A stretch of DNA of 64,000 bases from Alistipes montrealensis (GCF_018362775.1 NZ_JAGYXY010000001.1:635126-699125); one strand, 5' to 3'; shown: positions 1-9,090, counted from the stretch's first letter. Notes: a model not told the origin generated them from the letters alone. Translations and numbers: made by a program.

Positions 1-1893
1 CTCGTGCTGCTGGACAAGGAGCCGATGCGCCCCCGTTTCTCGGACGACCGGGTAGGATATTTCGAAATCGGACACCTCTATTTCAACGACAAACAGCAGA
101 AGGCCGAAGAGCGGGCGTTCATCAACCGCTGGCGGCTGGAGCCGAAACCCGAAGACGTAGCACGCTACAAGCAGGGAGAATTGGTGGAACCTAAAAAACC
201 GATCGTGCTCTGGATCGACCCGGCGACCCCGCCCGTATGGGTTCCCTACATCAAGAAAGGTATCGTCGAGTGGCAGGAGGCCTTCGAGGCCGCAGGCTTC
301 AAGAATGCCATCGTAGCCAAAGAGGTCGATCCCAATGACAAGGAGTTCGACATCGACGACGTGCGCTACTCGGTGGTGACTTACGCCGCATCGGAGATGG
401 CCAACGCCATGGGTCCCTCGGTGATCGACCCGCGCAGCGGCGAGATCATCGAAGCCGACATTATCTGGTGGCACAACGTAATGAGCATCCTCCAGGCCTG
501 GATCCGATTGCAGACCGGCGCCGTAGACCCTGCGGCGCGCGGCAACACGCTGCCGACGGAGCTGATGGGCAACGCCGTGCGTTTCGTCTCGTCGCACGAG
601 CTGGGCCACAGCCTCGGACTGAAGCACAACTTCGGGGCTTCGTACGCCGTGCCGGTGGATTCGCTCCGCTCGAAGACCTACACCGCAGCGAACGGCACGG
701 CCAGTTCGATCATGGACTACGCCCGTTTCAACTACGTGGCGCAGCCCGAGGACGGAATCACGCAACTGACGCCCAAGATCGGAACCTACGACAAGCATGC
801 CATCAACTGGGGTTACCGCTGGCTCGACGTAAAGGACCCGCACGAGGAACTGCCGACGCTCAACGCCTGGCTGCGCGAGCACGAAAACGATCCCGAATAC
901 TGGTACGGCGAACAGTCGCGCGAGGGCATCGATCCCCGCTCGCAGTCGGAAGACCTGAGCAACGACGCCGTCGAGGCCAGCACATACGGTATAAAGAACC
1001 TCCGGCGCATCATCCCCCATGTGACGGACTGGAGCTCGGAGGACGGCAAACTGCAATACGAAGGCGGCCGGTTCCTGATGGCCATTGTTTTCCAATGGCT
1101 GACCTATGCCGACCACGTGAAGACCAACGTAGGCGGATTTTACCTCAACAACGTCGTTGCGGGGCACGACATCGACCGCTATGTACCGGTTCCGGCCGAC
1201 TACCAGCGCAAGAGCGTCAAATACCTGATCGACGAGGTGTTCATCACTCCCGAATGGCTGTTCAACGCCAAAGCGTGGGATAAGGCCTATGCGCAGCGTA
1301 TGTCGCCCGTGGGACAGATGGAATACGCGCCCTACAATTTTGCGCGCGAACTCCAGTATAAGACCTATTACGAACTGCTGGCCGACCAGCGGCTGGTACG
1401 CATGTACGAAGTCGAGGCACGGCAGGGACGCGGGGCGAAGACCTACACGCCCGAGCAGATGCTGGACGACATCACACGCGCCGTCTTCATCCGTCCCGGC
1501 GGCCGTACGCTCTCGCTCTACGAGCGGATGAGCCAGAAGAACTACGTCGACGCACTGATCGTCTCGTCGAACCTGACGATGGTGAAGACCACCAAATTGG
1601 GATCGACGCTCCACGACCACGCACACGACGGGCGCGGATGCACATGCTCGCTGATGCAGGACGCTCCCGAACTGGCCCTCGAACCGCTGCCGAGACCCGA
1701 GGAACTGGAATTGCGGACGGCGCGCAACTACGACATGATGCAGCGTGTGAGCGAGACGACATCGGCCAAGCGGGCTGAAATGCGGAGGTTGCTGACAATT
1801 GTCCGGGGCCGCTTCGAAAGCGGCGACCAGGCGACCCGCAACCATTACCGGGATTTGGAATTAAGGCTGAAAGAAGCCTTGCGAATGTTATAA
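1..1893 (+). CDS. Zinc-dependent metalloprotease, C-terminal part (5' end outside window)
   Basis: The reading frame is already open at the window edge, so the N-terminus is missing. The remaining 630 codons carry the extended zinc motif HELGHSLGLKH (first His about residue 199 of the fragment) and a downstream SSIMDY segment that fits a Met-turn. Both are typical of metzincin-type peptidases. Length and motif context match the large Bacteroidetes secreted proteases annotated as DUF4953/DUF5117 zinc-dependent metalloproteases. A strong hairpin follows the stop codon, so the gene probably ends its own transcription unit before the SusC/SusD pair. The proteolytic role is well supported. The substrate is unknown. 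Its position beside SusC/SusD suggests, as inference, that it acts on proteins outside the cytoplasm. Confidence 0.88.
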   Translation, partial: LVLLDKEPMRPRFSDDRVGYFEIGHLYFNDKQQKAEERAFINRWRLEPKPEDVARYKQGELVEPKKPIVLWIDPATPPVWVPYIKKGIVEWQEAFEAAGFKNAIVAKEVDPNDKEFDIDDVRYSVVTYAASEMANAMGPSVIDPRSGEIIEADIIWWHNVMSILQAWIRLQTGAVDPAARGNTLPTELMGNAVRFVSSHELGHSLGLKHNFGASYAVPVDSLRSKTYTAANGTASSIMDYARFNYVAQPEDGITQLTPKIGTYDKHAINWGYRWLDVKDPHEELPTLNAWLREHENDPEYWYGEQSREGIDPRSQSEDLSNDAVEASTYGIKNLRRIIPHVTDWSSEDGKLQYEGGRFLMAIVFQWLTYADHVKTNVGGFYLNNVVAGHDIDRYVPVPADYQRKSVKYLIDEVFITPEWLFNAKAWDKAYAQRMSPVGQMEYAPYNFARELQYKTYYELLADQRLVRMYEVEARQGRGAKTYTPEQMLDDITRAVFIRPGGRTLSLYERMSQKNYVDALIVSSNLTMVKTTKLGSTLHDHAHDGRGCTCSLMQDAPELALEPLPRPEELELRTARNYDMMQRVSETTSAKRAEMRRLLTIVRGRFESGDQATRNHYRDLELRLKEALRML

Positions 1894-1901
1894 ACCTCAG
1901 A

Positions 1902-1942
1902 GCTTCAAAGCCGTCTTCCATCCGGAAAGACGGCTTTGAAGC
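1902..1942 (+). terminator. Strong hairpin after the metalloprotease gene
   Basis: A perfect 16-bp stem (1902-1917 with 1927-1942) encloses a 9-nt loop, 8 nt after the stop codon. No T-run follows, so it may stabilise the 3' end or act as a weak terminator. Confidence 0.65.
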
Positions 1943-2030
1943 AACTAAGGGGAGACTTAAGCAGGTTACAATTCCAAACAAATACACAGAAAACAACTTC
2001 GATTTAATAGATAAACAACTCAAACACATC

Positions 2031-2038
2031 TATATTTG
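2031..2038 (+). promoter_or_regulatory. -7 box of the susC-like gene
   Basis: TATATTTG matches the Bacteroidetes sigma-ABfr -7 consensus TAnnTTTG. Only 4 nt separate it from the ATG at 2043, so the start site should lie at or within the first codon. No convincing -33 TTTG is visible at the usual distance. Confidence 0.7.
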
Positions 2039-2042
2039 TAAT

Positions 2043-5000
2043 ATGAAAAAATTCCTTACGCTATTCGTTCTGGTCTGTCCGCTGTTCGCTCTCGCACAGC
2101 AAACCCGGCAGATTTCGGGCCAGGTGCTCGACCGCGCCGACGGAGCGCCGCTCGTGGGCGCTACTGTCTTCATCGCGCCCGAGGAGACCCAGGCCAAAGA
2201 CTACAACCCGCAGGGAACCATCGCGTACGAGCAGGGGCGTTTCGCCTTCAAACTGCCCGTGAGCGTCAAGAAAGTCGTAGTCAGCTACCTCGGATACGAG
2301 GCACAGACACTCGATATTTCGGGTAAGAACAACTTTACGATCTATCTCTCGGCATCGGAAAACAAGGTGGATGCCGTAGTGGTGACCGGATACCAGCGCA
2401 TCGAAAAGCGCAAGCTGACCTCGTCGATCTCGAACGTCAAGATGTCGGACATCTCGCGCGACGGCGTGGCGAGCGTCGACGAGATGCTCTCGGGTTCGAT
2501 CGCCGGTCTCGTATCGACCCCCACCACGGGCGGTCCCGGTGCGGCCAGCAAAATCAAAATCCGAAGCACCGTAACGCTGAACGGCAACACCGACCCGTTG
2601 TGGGTATTGGACGGCATGCCCCTCGAAGGCAACGACATCCCGTCGGACTGGTCGTCGAAGGAGAACATCGACAACCTCTACAACATGTCGATCGCGGGCC
2701 TCAACCCGTCGGACATCGAAGACATCACCATCCTGAAAGACGCCGCGGCAACGGCCATTTACGGAGCGCGCGCGGCCAACGGCGTCATCATCATCACCAC
2801 CAAGAAAGGAGCCCGCAACCAGGCGACGCGCGTCAACGTTTCGGCATCGCTGTTTGTAACGGACCGTCCCAACCTGGAGAAACTCAACCTGATGAACGCT
2901 TCGCAGAAGGTAGACCTGGAACTGGGGCTGGCGGCGAACGGCACGCTGGACTACATGAAAAACATGGGCGGCGTGGCCCGCATCCTGGACAAGGCGGGCG
3001 AAAGAGGCCTGCTCATCAACGGCGGATCGTTCTCTTCGCTCTCGCCCGAGACACAAGCGCAGATCAACGCCCTGCGCAAGAACGGAACCGACTGGGGTAA
3101 GGAGATTTACCGCGTGGCCCTCAACCAACAGTACAGCATCAGCCTCTCGGGCGGCGGCAACAAGGCCAGCTACTACTTCTCGGGCGGTTACTACAACGAG
3201 CAGGGAACGACCGTCGGGACGGGCTTCGAGCGTCTGAACCTCACGCTGAAGACCGACTACGACCTGCTGAAGAACCTGCGTTTCGGCGCTTCGGTGTTCG
3301 TGGGACAGAACAAGAACGATTCGTACCTCTCCGATACGGACGTATTCACCAACCCTTCGCGTTACACGCGTTCGGTAAACCCCTACCTGAATGCCTACAA
3401 CGCCGACGGCAGTTACATCTACGACCCGGACATGACCTACAACCTCGGCAACGAGGAGACCATTCTGGACTTCAACTACCTCGAAGAGCGCGCCCGCACG
3501 GAGTACACGCTCAAAACCCGGTCGATCAAAACGATTTTCGACCTCGATTACACGCCGGTAAAAGGACTTAAACTCTACACGCAGTTCGGTTTGCAGGTCG
3601 ACAATTCGATGACCGAGAAGATGGCGCAGGAGAACACCTATTTCACACGCAAATACAACCACAAATCGCGTTACGACGGGGAGTCGTTCCTGCCCCAGGG
3701 CGGCATCATCCAGAATTGGAACGGCGACCTGTCGCAGTACAACTGGAAGGCACAGGCCGAGTATTCGGGCACGTACGGCGGAAAGCACGAGCTGGACCTG
3801 ATGGCCGGTCTGGAGATGCGCGGCGTAACGAGTACGACCATACACACCAAAGGCTTCGGTTACGACCATAAAACCATGACCTCCAAGCCGGTGAATTTCC
3901 CCGACGGGAGCAAATACGTCGACGACAAAAACTACCAGCAATACCTCAAATCGTTCTACGAAAACCGCTACCTGTCCTACTTCTTCACCGGATCGTACAC
4001 CTACGACAGCCGATACACCTTCTTCGGCTCGATGCGTTACGACGGTACGAACCTCTTCGGCGTGGACCCCAAGTACAAGTTCAACCCCATGTGGTCCGTT
4101 TCGGGAGCCTGGAGCATCAACCGCGAGAAGTTCCTGCGCGACGCCCGGTGGCTCGACAACCTGCGCCTGAGGGCCTCTTACGGCGTTCAGGGCAATATCG
4201 ACCGTACGACATCGCCTTACATCCTCGGCACGTGGGCCAATACGACCATCGGCAACGTGAACGAGGACCGCATCGACGTAACCTCGCCGCCCAACCAGAA
4301 CCTGCGCTGGGAGACGACCTATTCGTGGAACACGGCGCTCGACTTCTCGGCTTTCGAAAATCGCCTCGGCTTCACGTTCGAACTCTACGGCCGGAGCAGC
4401 GAGAACCTGATCACCACGCGCACGATTCCCTCGGAAACGGGGTTCACATCCACGTCGAGCAACTACGGCGAAATATCGAGCCGCGGCGTCGAATTCACCC
4501 TCAATACCGTGAATATCCGCACGCAGAATTTCCGGTGGGAGACCCAGATCAACCTCGCCCACAACACCGACAAGGTGGAGAAAATCCGCATCGACGACGA
4601 CAGTTGGACCCCCTCGGTGCAGGGATATTCGTCGAGTGCGCTGTTCACGATCAAAACCGCCGGACTCGACGAGTACGGCATCCCGATGTTCTGGAAGGAC
4701 GGAGAGAAGGTCTCGCTCCAGGAGTTCGTGAACTTCCGCCTCGAAGACCCCTATGGCATCGCCTGGTATTCGCCCGCAATGGACATATCGCAGAAGGATG
4801 TCCGCTCGCGGCTGACCTACTCGGGTTCGATGAACCCGTCGGTAACGGGAGGCTTTAACAACCGGTTCTATTTCCACAACTTCGACCTGGCGATTTCGTG
4901 TAATTTCGTCTTCGGACAGAACGTCATGCGTTCGCCCTTCTACAATCCCACGGCAGTCAACCCGGGGCAGAACTACACGACCGACATGCTGCAGGTGTGG

Positions 5001-5402
5001 TCGCCCTCGAACCCTTCGGGCCGGTATCCCGCCATTGTCGGCAACATGCAGGCCGACGGTTCGGAATGGAGCGAATGGGCCGAGAATCCCGATCCCTACC
5101 GTGTCATGAGGTGGATCATGGCGAACTATCCTCCCAGCGAGACGTCGTTCTTCAACCACCTCGACATCTGGCAGAAAAAGATGAACTACTTCCGTGTGAA
5201 CAGCATCCGCCTGGGCTACGCCTTCCCGGAAAAAATCACCCGCAAACTCCACATGTCGGGGCTGCGCATTCATTTCGAGGCCCGCAACCCGTTTGTAATC
5301 GCGACCAATTACGACGGCTATTTCGACCCCGAGACCTATGGCAACATCTACGCACAGCCGATAGCACGCACCTACTCGGTAGGCCTCAACATCACTTTCT
5401 AA
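2043..5402 (+). CDS. SusC/RagA family TonB-linked outer membrane transporter
   Basis: This is a 1119-residue outer membrane receptor. Residues 1-18 form a signal peptide ending at LFALAQ. About 22-110 is a CarboxypepD_reg-like beta-sandwich (ISGQVLDRADGAPLVGATV). About 115-235 is the plug, with the SusC hallmark run VLDGMPLEG...DIEDITILKDAAATAIYGARAANG. The rest is a 22-strand-type barrel ending in an aromatic terminus (VGLNITF). SusC proteins import oligomeric nutrients with TonB energy under a SusD lid. The susD-like gene starts 12 nt downstream, so the two are co-transcribed. No glycoside hydrolase or sigma/anti-sigma pair lies beside them, so the substrate cannot be read from context. The neighbouring protease makes peptides as plausible as glycans. 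Confidence 0.96.
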   Translation: MKKFLTLFVLVCPLFALAQQTRQISGQVLDRADGAPLVGATVFIAPEETQAKDYNPQGTIAYEQGRFAFKLPVSVKKVVVSYLGYEAQTLDISGKNNFTIYLSASENKVDAVVVTGYQRIEKRKLTSSISNVKMSDISRDGVASVDEMLSGSIAGLVSTPTTGGPGAASKIKIRSTVTLNGNTDPLWVLDGMPLEGNDIPSDWSSKENIDNLYNMSIAGLNPSDIEDITILKDAAATAIYGARAANGVIIITTKKGARNQATRVNVSASLFVTDRPNLEKLNLMNASQKVDLELGLAANGTLDYMKNMGGVARILDKAGERGLLINGGSFSSLSPETQAQINALRKNGTDWGKEIYRVALNQQYSISLSGGGNKASYYFSGGYYNEQGTTVGTGFERLNLTLKTDYDLLKNLRFGASVFVGQNKNDSYLSDTDVFTNPSRYTRSVNPYLNAYNADGSYIYDPDMTYNLGNEETILDFNYLEERARTEYTLKTRSIKTIFDLDYTPVKGLKLYTQFGLQVDNSMTEKMAQENTYFTRKYNHKSRYDGESFLPQGGIIQNWNGDLSQYNWKAQAEYSGTYGGKHELDLMAGLEMRGVTSTTIHTKGFGYDHKTMTSKPVNFPDGSKYVDDKNYQQYLKSFYENRYLSYFFTGSYTYDSRYTFFGSMRYDGTNLFGVDPKYKFNPMWSVSGAWSINREKFLRDARWLDNLRLRASYGVQGNIDRTTSPYILGTWANTTIGNVNEDRIDVTSPPNQNLRWETTYSWNTALDFSAFENRLGFTFELYGRSSENLITTRTIPSETGFTSTSSNYGEISSRGVEFTLNTVNIRTQNFRWETQINLAHNTDKVEKIRIDDDSWTPSVQGYSSSALFTIKTAGLDEYGIPMFWKDGEKVSLQEFVNFRLEDPYGIAWYSPAMDISQKDVRSRLTYSGSMNPSVTGGFNNRFYFHNFDLAISCNFVFGQNVMRSPFYNPTAVNPGQNYTTDMLQVWSPSNPSGRYPAIVGNMQADGSEWSEWAENPDPYRVMRWIMANYPPSETSFFNHLDIWQKKMNYFRVNSIRLGYAFPEKITRKLHMSGLRIHFEARNPFVIATNYDGYFDPETYGNIYAQPIARTYSVGLNITF

Positions 5403-5414
5403 CACTTGGCAATT

Positions 5415-6770
5415 ATGAAAAAAACAGCATATATCCTACTCCTCGCACTGGGTCTTGCCTCCTGCAATTACCTCGAAATAGAGCCTGTGGGCAAAGTCAT
5501 ACCCCACAAGACATCCGAATTCCGGGCCCTGCTCACTGAGGGCTATTTCCGCTTTCCCTATTTCGACTCGAAAACTTACACGGGACTGCTCTCCGACGAG
5601 GCCGGATATTTTTACGAAGGAACCATCTGGGAGGCCAACGTAGGCATGGCACTCTCCTACAACTACCGCTGGGACTACGGCCGCCAGATGAAAGAGTATC
5701 CTTACAGGGACTACTACCGGGCCATTTTCCAGGCCCAGGCCGTGATCGACGATATACTGGACGCCGACAAGGATTCCGAGGAATCGAACGAACAGATCAT
5801 GGCTGAAGCCTACGCACTGCGTGCCTATTCGTATTTCGACCTGGTGAACCTCTACGGTGCGCCCTACAACCCGGAAACGGCTGCCACGGACCGCACCGTG
5901 CCGCTGGCCCCGGAGATCGACATCGAACAGAAATACCGTCCTTCGAACGTCGCCGCCGTCTACGGGCAGATACTCGACGACATCACCGCTTCCGAACGGC
6001 TGATGGAGGTCGAAAAACAGGAAACGAACTACAACTACCGGTTCTCGAAGCATGCACTCACGGCTTTCAAGGCGCGCGTAAAGCTCTACATGCGCGACTG
6101 GCAGGAGGCATACGACCTGTCGGCGTCGCTGCTGCCCGAATACGAACTCGTGGACCTGAACAATCCGCCGAAGGCCGACAGCCTGCCGTGGAAAGCCCCG
6201 TCGAAAGAGATGATCATGGCCTGGGAACGGCCTTTCAGCGGAGCAGCCGGCGACCTGCGCAATGCCGGGTTCCTCTCGGAACACCTGCTCGCACTGTTCG
6301 ACGAGGCGAACGACAATCGCCGTGCGTACCTCAAAAAAGTGACCGATTACAACACCTCCACCGTCGGCTACGTTCCCGACCGTTCGTCGTCGGACCGCGT
6401 GTCGATCCGCATTGCCGAGATGTACCTGATCGCCGCCGAAGCGGGTTCGTATCTCCCGGCGGAACTGGAGAACGCCAAGACGTACCTGCTCACCCTGAAA
6501 GCCAACCGGCTGAAGCCCGAAGCGATGGACGCCGAGCGCACGAAGGTCGAAGCGATGAACGCCGAGCAGTTACGTGCGGAAATCGCCGACGAGCGTGCCC
6601 GCGAACTGGTCGGAGAGGGACACCGCTGGATGGACCTGCGCCGCACGACCCGGCCGGCCATCGTCCACAAGTACGGAGACCAGACCGTATCGCTGGTCGA
6701 GAACGACTCGCGCTATACGCTGCCCTTCCCGCAGTCGGCCATCGACAGCAATCCCGAGCTGAACAATTAG
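5415..6770 (+). CDS. SusD/RagB family nutrient-binding outer membrane lipoprotein
   Basis: A 451-residue surface lipoprotein that should cap the adjacent SusC-like transporter. The N-terminus MKKTAYILLLALGLASC is a type II signal peptide with lipobox LASC. The SusD-type TPR region includes AEAYALRAYSYFDLVNLYG (about residues 130-150). The C-terminal half holds ERARELVGEGHRWMDLRR, the conserved SusD tail. I chose ATG 5415 over the in-frame TTG at 5406 because the signal sequence starts there. At about 450 residues it is somewhat shorter than many SusD proteins (500-600), but both halves of the fold appear present. A strong terminator follows at 6807. Confidence 0.95.
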   Translation: MKKTAYILLLALGLASCNYLEIEPVGKVIPHKTSEFRALLTEGYFRFPYFDSKTYTGLLSDEAGYFYEGTIWEANVGMALSYNYRWDYGRQMKEYPYRDYYRAIFQAQAVIDDILDADKDSEESNEQIMAEAYALRAYSYFDLVNLYGAPYNPETAATDRTVPLAPEIDIEQKYRPSNVAAVYGQILDDITASERLMEVEKQETNYNYRFSKHALTAFKARVKLYMRDWQEAYDLSASLLPEYELVDLNNPPKADSLPWKAPSKEMIMAWERPFSGAAGDLRNAGFLSEHLLALFDEANDNRRAYLKKVTDYNTSTVGYVPDRSSSDRVSIRIAEMYLIAAEAGSYLPAELENAKTYLLTLKANRLKPEAMDAERTKVEAMNAEQLRAEIADERARELVGEGHRWMDLRRTTRPAIVHKYGDQTVSLVENDSRYTLPFPQSAIDSNPELNN

Positions 6771-6806
6771 CAACGGTGAATCGGGCGGCCCTGCGGGGGC
6801 GCGATG

Positions 6807-6844
6807 AAAAAACAGTCCGGTTTTTGCACCGGACTGTTTTTTTT
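6807..6844 (+). terminator. Rho-independent terminator of the susC/susD operon
   Basis: The stem AACAGTCCGGT / ACCGGACTGTT is flanked by an A-run upstream and a T8 run downstream. The A/T arms extend the stem and make it potentially bidirectional. Confidence 0.9.
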
Positions 6845-6859
6845 GTAATTTTACGCGTC

Positions 6860-7609
6860 ATGAAAGCCATTATCATAGAGGACGAGCCGCTGTCGGTCGC
6901 CGAATTGCGCACGACGCTCGCGGAAGTTGCGCCGCAAATCGAGATCGTCGCTACGGCCGCATCGGTGGCGGAAGCTGCCAAAGTCATCGCCGGCGTCAGT
7001 CACGACTTGATTTTCATGGACATACATCTCGAAGACGGCAGCGGATTCGACATCTTCGAACGCACGGACATCACCGTACCCGTCATTTTCATCACGGCCT
7101 ACGACTCCTACGCCCTGAAAGCCTTCGAGAACAAGGGCATCGACTACCTGCTGAAACCCTTCGGACGCGACGATTTGCAACGCGCGATCGATAAGCTGGG
7201 ACTACTATCGGGGGGGGGAAGCCCGTCTGCGGAGCCTGACGGCCCGGCACAGGCATCTCCGGTTTATCAGGAACGCTTCCTGGTACACATGGGCGCCCGG
7301 ATGAAATCGGTCACCACGGCCGAGATCGCCTACTTCATGGCCGACGGCAAATACCTTCACCTCGTGACGCACGACGGAAAGGACTACATCGTCGACCGCA
7401 CGCTGACCGAGGTGGGTGAAAAACTGCCGCCGAACCTCTTTTTCCGCATCAACCGCCGCTTTATCATCGCATTCGACTCGATCCGGGAGATGATCCGCTA
7501 CTCGGGCAGCCGGATCAAGGTGGTGCTCAATCCACCCCTCGCCGAAGGAGAGGAGGCGTTCGTCAGCACCGACCGGGCACAGGATTTCCGGCAATGGCTC
7601 AACCGGTAA
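6860..7609 (+). CDS. LytTR-type response regulator (AlgR/LytR family)
   Basis: A 249-residue two-component regulator. Residues 1-117 are a receiver with acidic pair E7/D8, phospho-acceptor Asp54 (LIFMDIHL), a conserved Thr/Ala switch region (VIFITAYDSYA) and the Lys of YLLKPF. A linker of about 20 residues (SGGGSPSAEPDG...) contains a nine-G DNA tract at 7210-7218. Residues about 140-249 are a LytTR DNA-binding domain (VTTAEIAYFMADGKYLHLVT...FFRINRRFII). Such regulators usually sit next to a LytS/His_kinase-type sensor, but none is adjacent, so it is an orphan here. Start 6860 was chosen because the receiver begins exactly there. A TAATTTTA sequence 6 nt upstream may be its -7 box. Confidence 0.94.
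   Translation: MKAIIIEDEPLSVAELRTTLAEVAPQIEIVATAASVAEAAKVIAGVSHDLIFMDIHLEDGSGFDIFERTDITVPVIFITAYDSYALKAFENKGIDYLLKPFGRDDLQRAIDKLGLLSGGGSPSAEPDGPAQASPVYQERFLVHMGARMKSVTTAEIAYFMADGKYLHLVTHDGKDYIVDRTLTEVGEKLPPNLFFRINRRFIIAFDSIREMIRYSGSRIKVVLNPPLAEGEEAFVSTDRAQDFRQWLNR
7210..7218 (+). repeat. G9 homopolymer inside the LytTR regulator gene
   Basis: Nine consecutive G residues span codons 117-120 (Ser-Gly-Gly-Gly) in the interdomain linker. Tracts of this length are prone to slipped-strand mispairing. Loss or gain of one G would separate the receiver from the DNA-binding domain. Confidence 0.9.
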
Positions 7610-7707
7610 CGCTCCGGACCATACGATCATAGGCCGTCCGAGAACGGATTTTTCGGATTATCCCTGCAATTTTTGATTTTAAGCGAGTGAGTTTCGCGCA
7701 TCGTGAA

Positions 7708-7793
7708 GAACGGGGCGGATGGATAGTACTTGAGGTACATTCCATTCGCCCCGTTCGAGGGATGTGCGGAAATAGCCGCTTACAAATCGAAAA
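7708..7793 (-). repeat. Double-hairpin 3' element, copy A (downstream of ssb)
   Basis: Read on the minus strand directly after the ssb stop codon. TTTCGATTT comes first, then a small hairpin (GCGG/CCGC, 7765-7779), a spacer of about 8 nt, and a 16-bp stem (7708-7723 with 7741-7756, one wobble). The large loop holds a nested dyad, GTAC-n5-GTAC. The same order of parts follows the M49 peptidase gene at 13241-13320, and the inner loop is related there (AGTA.TTGA..TACAT on the plus strand). Copy A has no T-run, so it is not a standard terminator. Confidence 0.75.
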
Positions 7794-8279
7794 TTAAAAA
7801 GGCAAATCGTCGGGATCGTCCGCCGGAACCGAAGGAGCCGCGGGCTGCGGCTGCGGGGCTGCGGCCGGACGGGGAGCCGGCTGTTGGTAGCCGCCCTGCT
7901 GCGGTGCGCCGTAGGCCGGAGCGGGAGCGCCTTCCGAAGCGGGATTGTCCGAGCGGCGGCCCAGCAGGTTCATCGTATCGGCCAGGATTTCGGTCGTATA
8001 GCGTTTGTTATTGTCCTTGTCCATCCATTCGCGGGTGCGCAGGCGCCCCTCGACATAGATTTGGGAACCCTTCTTCACGTAGCGGTCCACCACGTCGGCC
8101 AGACCGCGCCAGAGCGTGATCGTATGCCATTCGGTATGCTCCTTCGTTTCGTTCGCGGCACGGTCGAACAGGCGCTCGGTCGTAGCCAGGCGGACACGGG
8201 CGACCTTCACGCCGCTCTCGGTAGTACGCACTTCGGGATCGATGCCCACATTGCCAATCAAGATAACCTTATTTACCAT
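7794..8279 (-). CDS. ssb: Single-stranded DNA-binding protein
   Basis: A 161-residue SSB. The OB fold covers residues 1-110, starting MVNKVILIGNVG with the characteristic WHTITLWRGLADVVDRYVKKGSQIYVEGRLRTREW. A Gly/Pro/Gln/Ala-rich disordered tail follows and ends in the acidic protein-interaction peptide DDPDDLPF. It coats single-stranded DNA in replication and recombination and recruits partners through that tip. The gene starts 4 nt after the purine nucleoside phosphorylase stop codon, so it is the last gene of a lpxK-PNP-ssb unit. A double-hairpin element follows the stop codon immediately. Confidence 0.97.
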   Translation of the reverse strand: MVNKVILIGNVGIDPEVRTTESGVKVARVRLATTERLFDRAANETKEHTEWHTITLWRGLADVVDRYVKKGSQIYVEGRLRTREWMDKDNNKRYTTEILADTMNLLGRRSDNPASEGAPAPAYGAPQQGGYQQPAPRPAAAPQPQPAAPSVPADDPDDLPF

Positions 8280-8283
8280 TTGC

Positions 8284-9090
8284 TTACAGGTTTTTAATCA
8301 TTTTACGAAAAACGACCTCCATGCGTACACCGGCTTTCTTGCCCTGGCGCTGCACGTCCTCGTGGTCGCCCACCTCGTCGGACAGGCCGCAGTTGGTGAT
8401 GACCGAGACGCCGAAAACAGGGATCGACATATGGCGCGCCACGATTACCTCGGGAACGGTCGACATGCCCGCGGCATCGCCGCCGATGGCTTTGAAATAG
8501 CGGTATTCGGCCTGCGTCTCGAACGTGGGACCCGTGCCGCCGACATAGACGCCGTACTGGAGTTTGATGTTCTCCTCCTCGGCGATCTTCGTGGCCGCAG
8601 CGATCAGGGATTTGTCGTAACAGTTGTGCATATCCGGGAACCGGGGGCCGAGTTCTGCCATGTTGGGGCCGATCAGCGGGTTGGGCATCAGGTTGATGTG
8701 GTCGGTGATGACCATCAGGTCGCCCACGCGGAACGAGGTGTTGATGCCGCCCGAAGCGTTCGACACGAAAAGGTATTTGATGCCGATCTGCTGCATCACG
8801 CGCACGGGGAAGGTCACCTGCTGCATCGTGTAACCCTCGTAGAAGTGGAAGCGTCCCTGCATGGCGACGACTTTGCGTCCCTCGATCAGGCCGAAAATCA
8901 TGCGGCCTTTGTGCCCCTCGACGGTCGAAACGGGGAATCCGGGGACATCCTTATATTCGATGACGAATTTAGCGTCGATCTTATCGGCGAAATCGCCCAG
9001 ACCGGTCCCGAGGATGATGCCCACTTCGGGGGCGAAATCTCCGGTCTCAGCTTTGACAAAAGCGGCGGTTTTCTTAATTTCCTCTAACAT
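8284..9090 (-). CDS. Purine nucleoside phosphorylase (trimeric PNP/MTAP family)
   Basis: A 268-residue enzyme predicted to split purine (deoxy)nucleosides with phosphate into base and (deoxy)ribose 1-phosphate. Family marks include the phosphate-binding ILGTGLG near residue 27, a GRFHFYEGY segment, VSNASGGIN, the base-binding region [11 protein letters not shown], and the [16 protein letters not shown] loop (here [13 protein letters not shown]) followed by ITNCGL. The sequence fits the trimeric class I enzymes for guanosine and inosine rather than the hexameric DeoD type. The start overlaps the end of lpxK by 17 nt, which implies translational coupling. Confidence 0.95.
   Translation of the reverse strand: MLEEIKKTAAFVKAETGDFAPEVGIILGTGLGDFADKIDAKFVIEYKDVPGFPVSTVEGHKGRMIFGLIEGRKVVAMQGRFHFYEGYTMQQVTFPVRVMQQIGIKYLFVSNASGGINTSFRVGDLMVITDHINLMPNPLIGPNMAELGPRFPDMHNCYDKSLIAAATKIAEEENIKLQYGVYVGGTGPTFETQAEYRYFKAIGGDAAGMSTVPEVIVARHMSIPVFGVSVITNCGLSDEVGDHEDVQRQGKKAGVRMEVVFRKMIKNL

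Noticed and set aside
2061..5405. Open minus-strand frame of about 1114 codons antisense to the SusC-like gene
   Set aside because: GC-rich codon use in the sense gene removes antisense stops. The translated product is Arg/Val-rich with no domain, and the plus-strand gene is unambiguous.
5406..5414. SusD start at TTG 5406
   Set aside because: The lipoprotein signal begins at ATG 5415, and TTG would add three residues before it.
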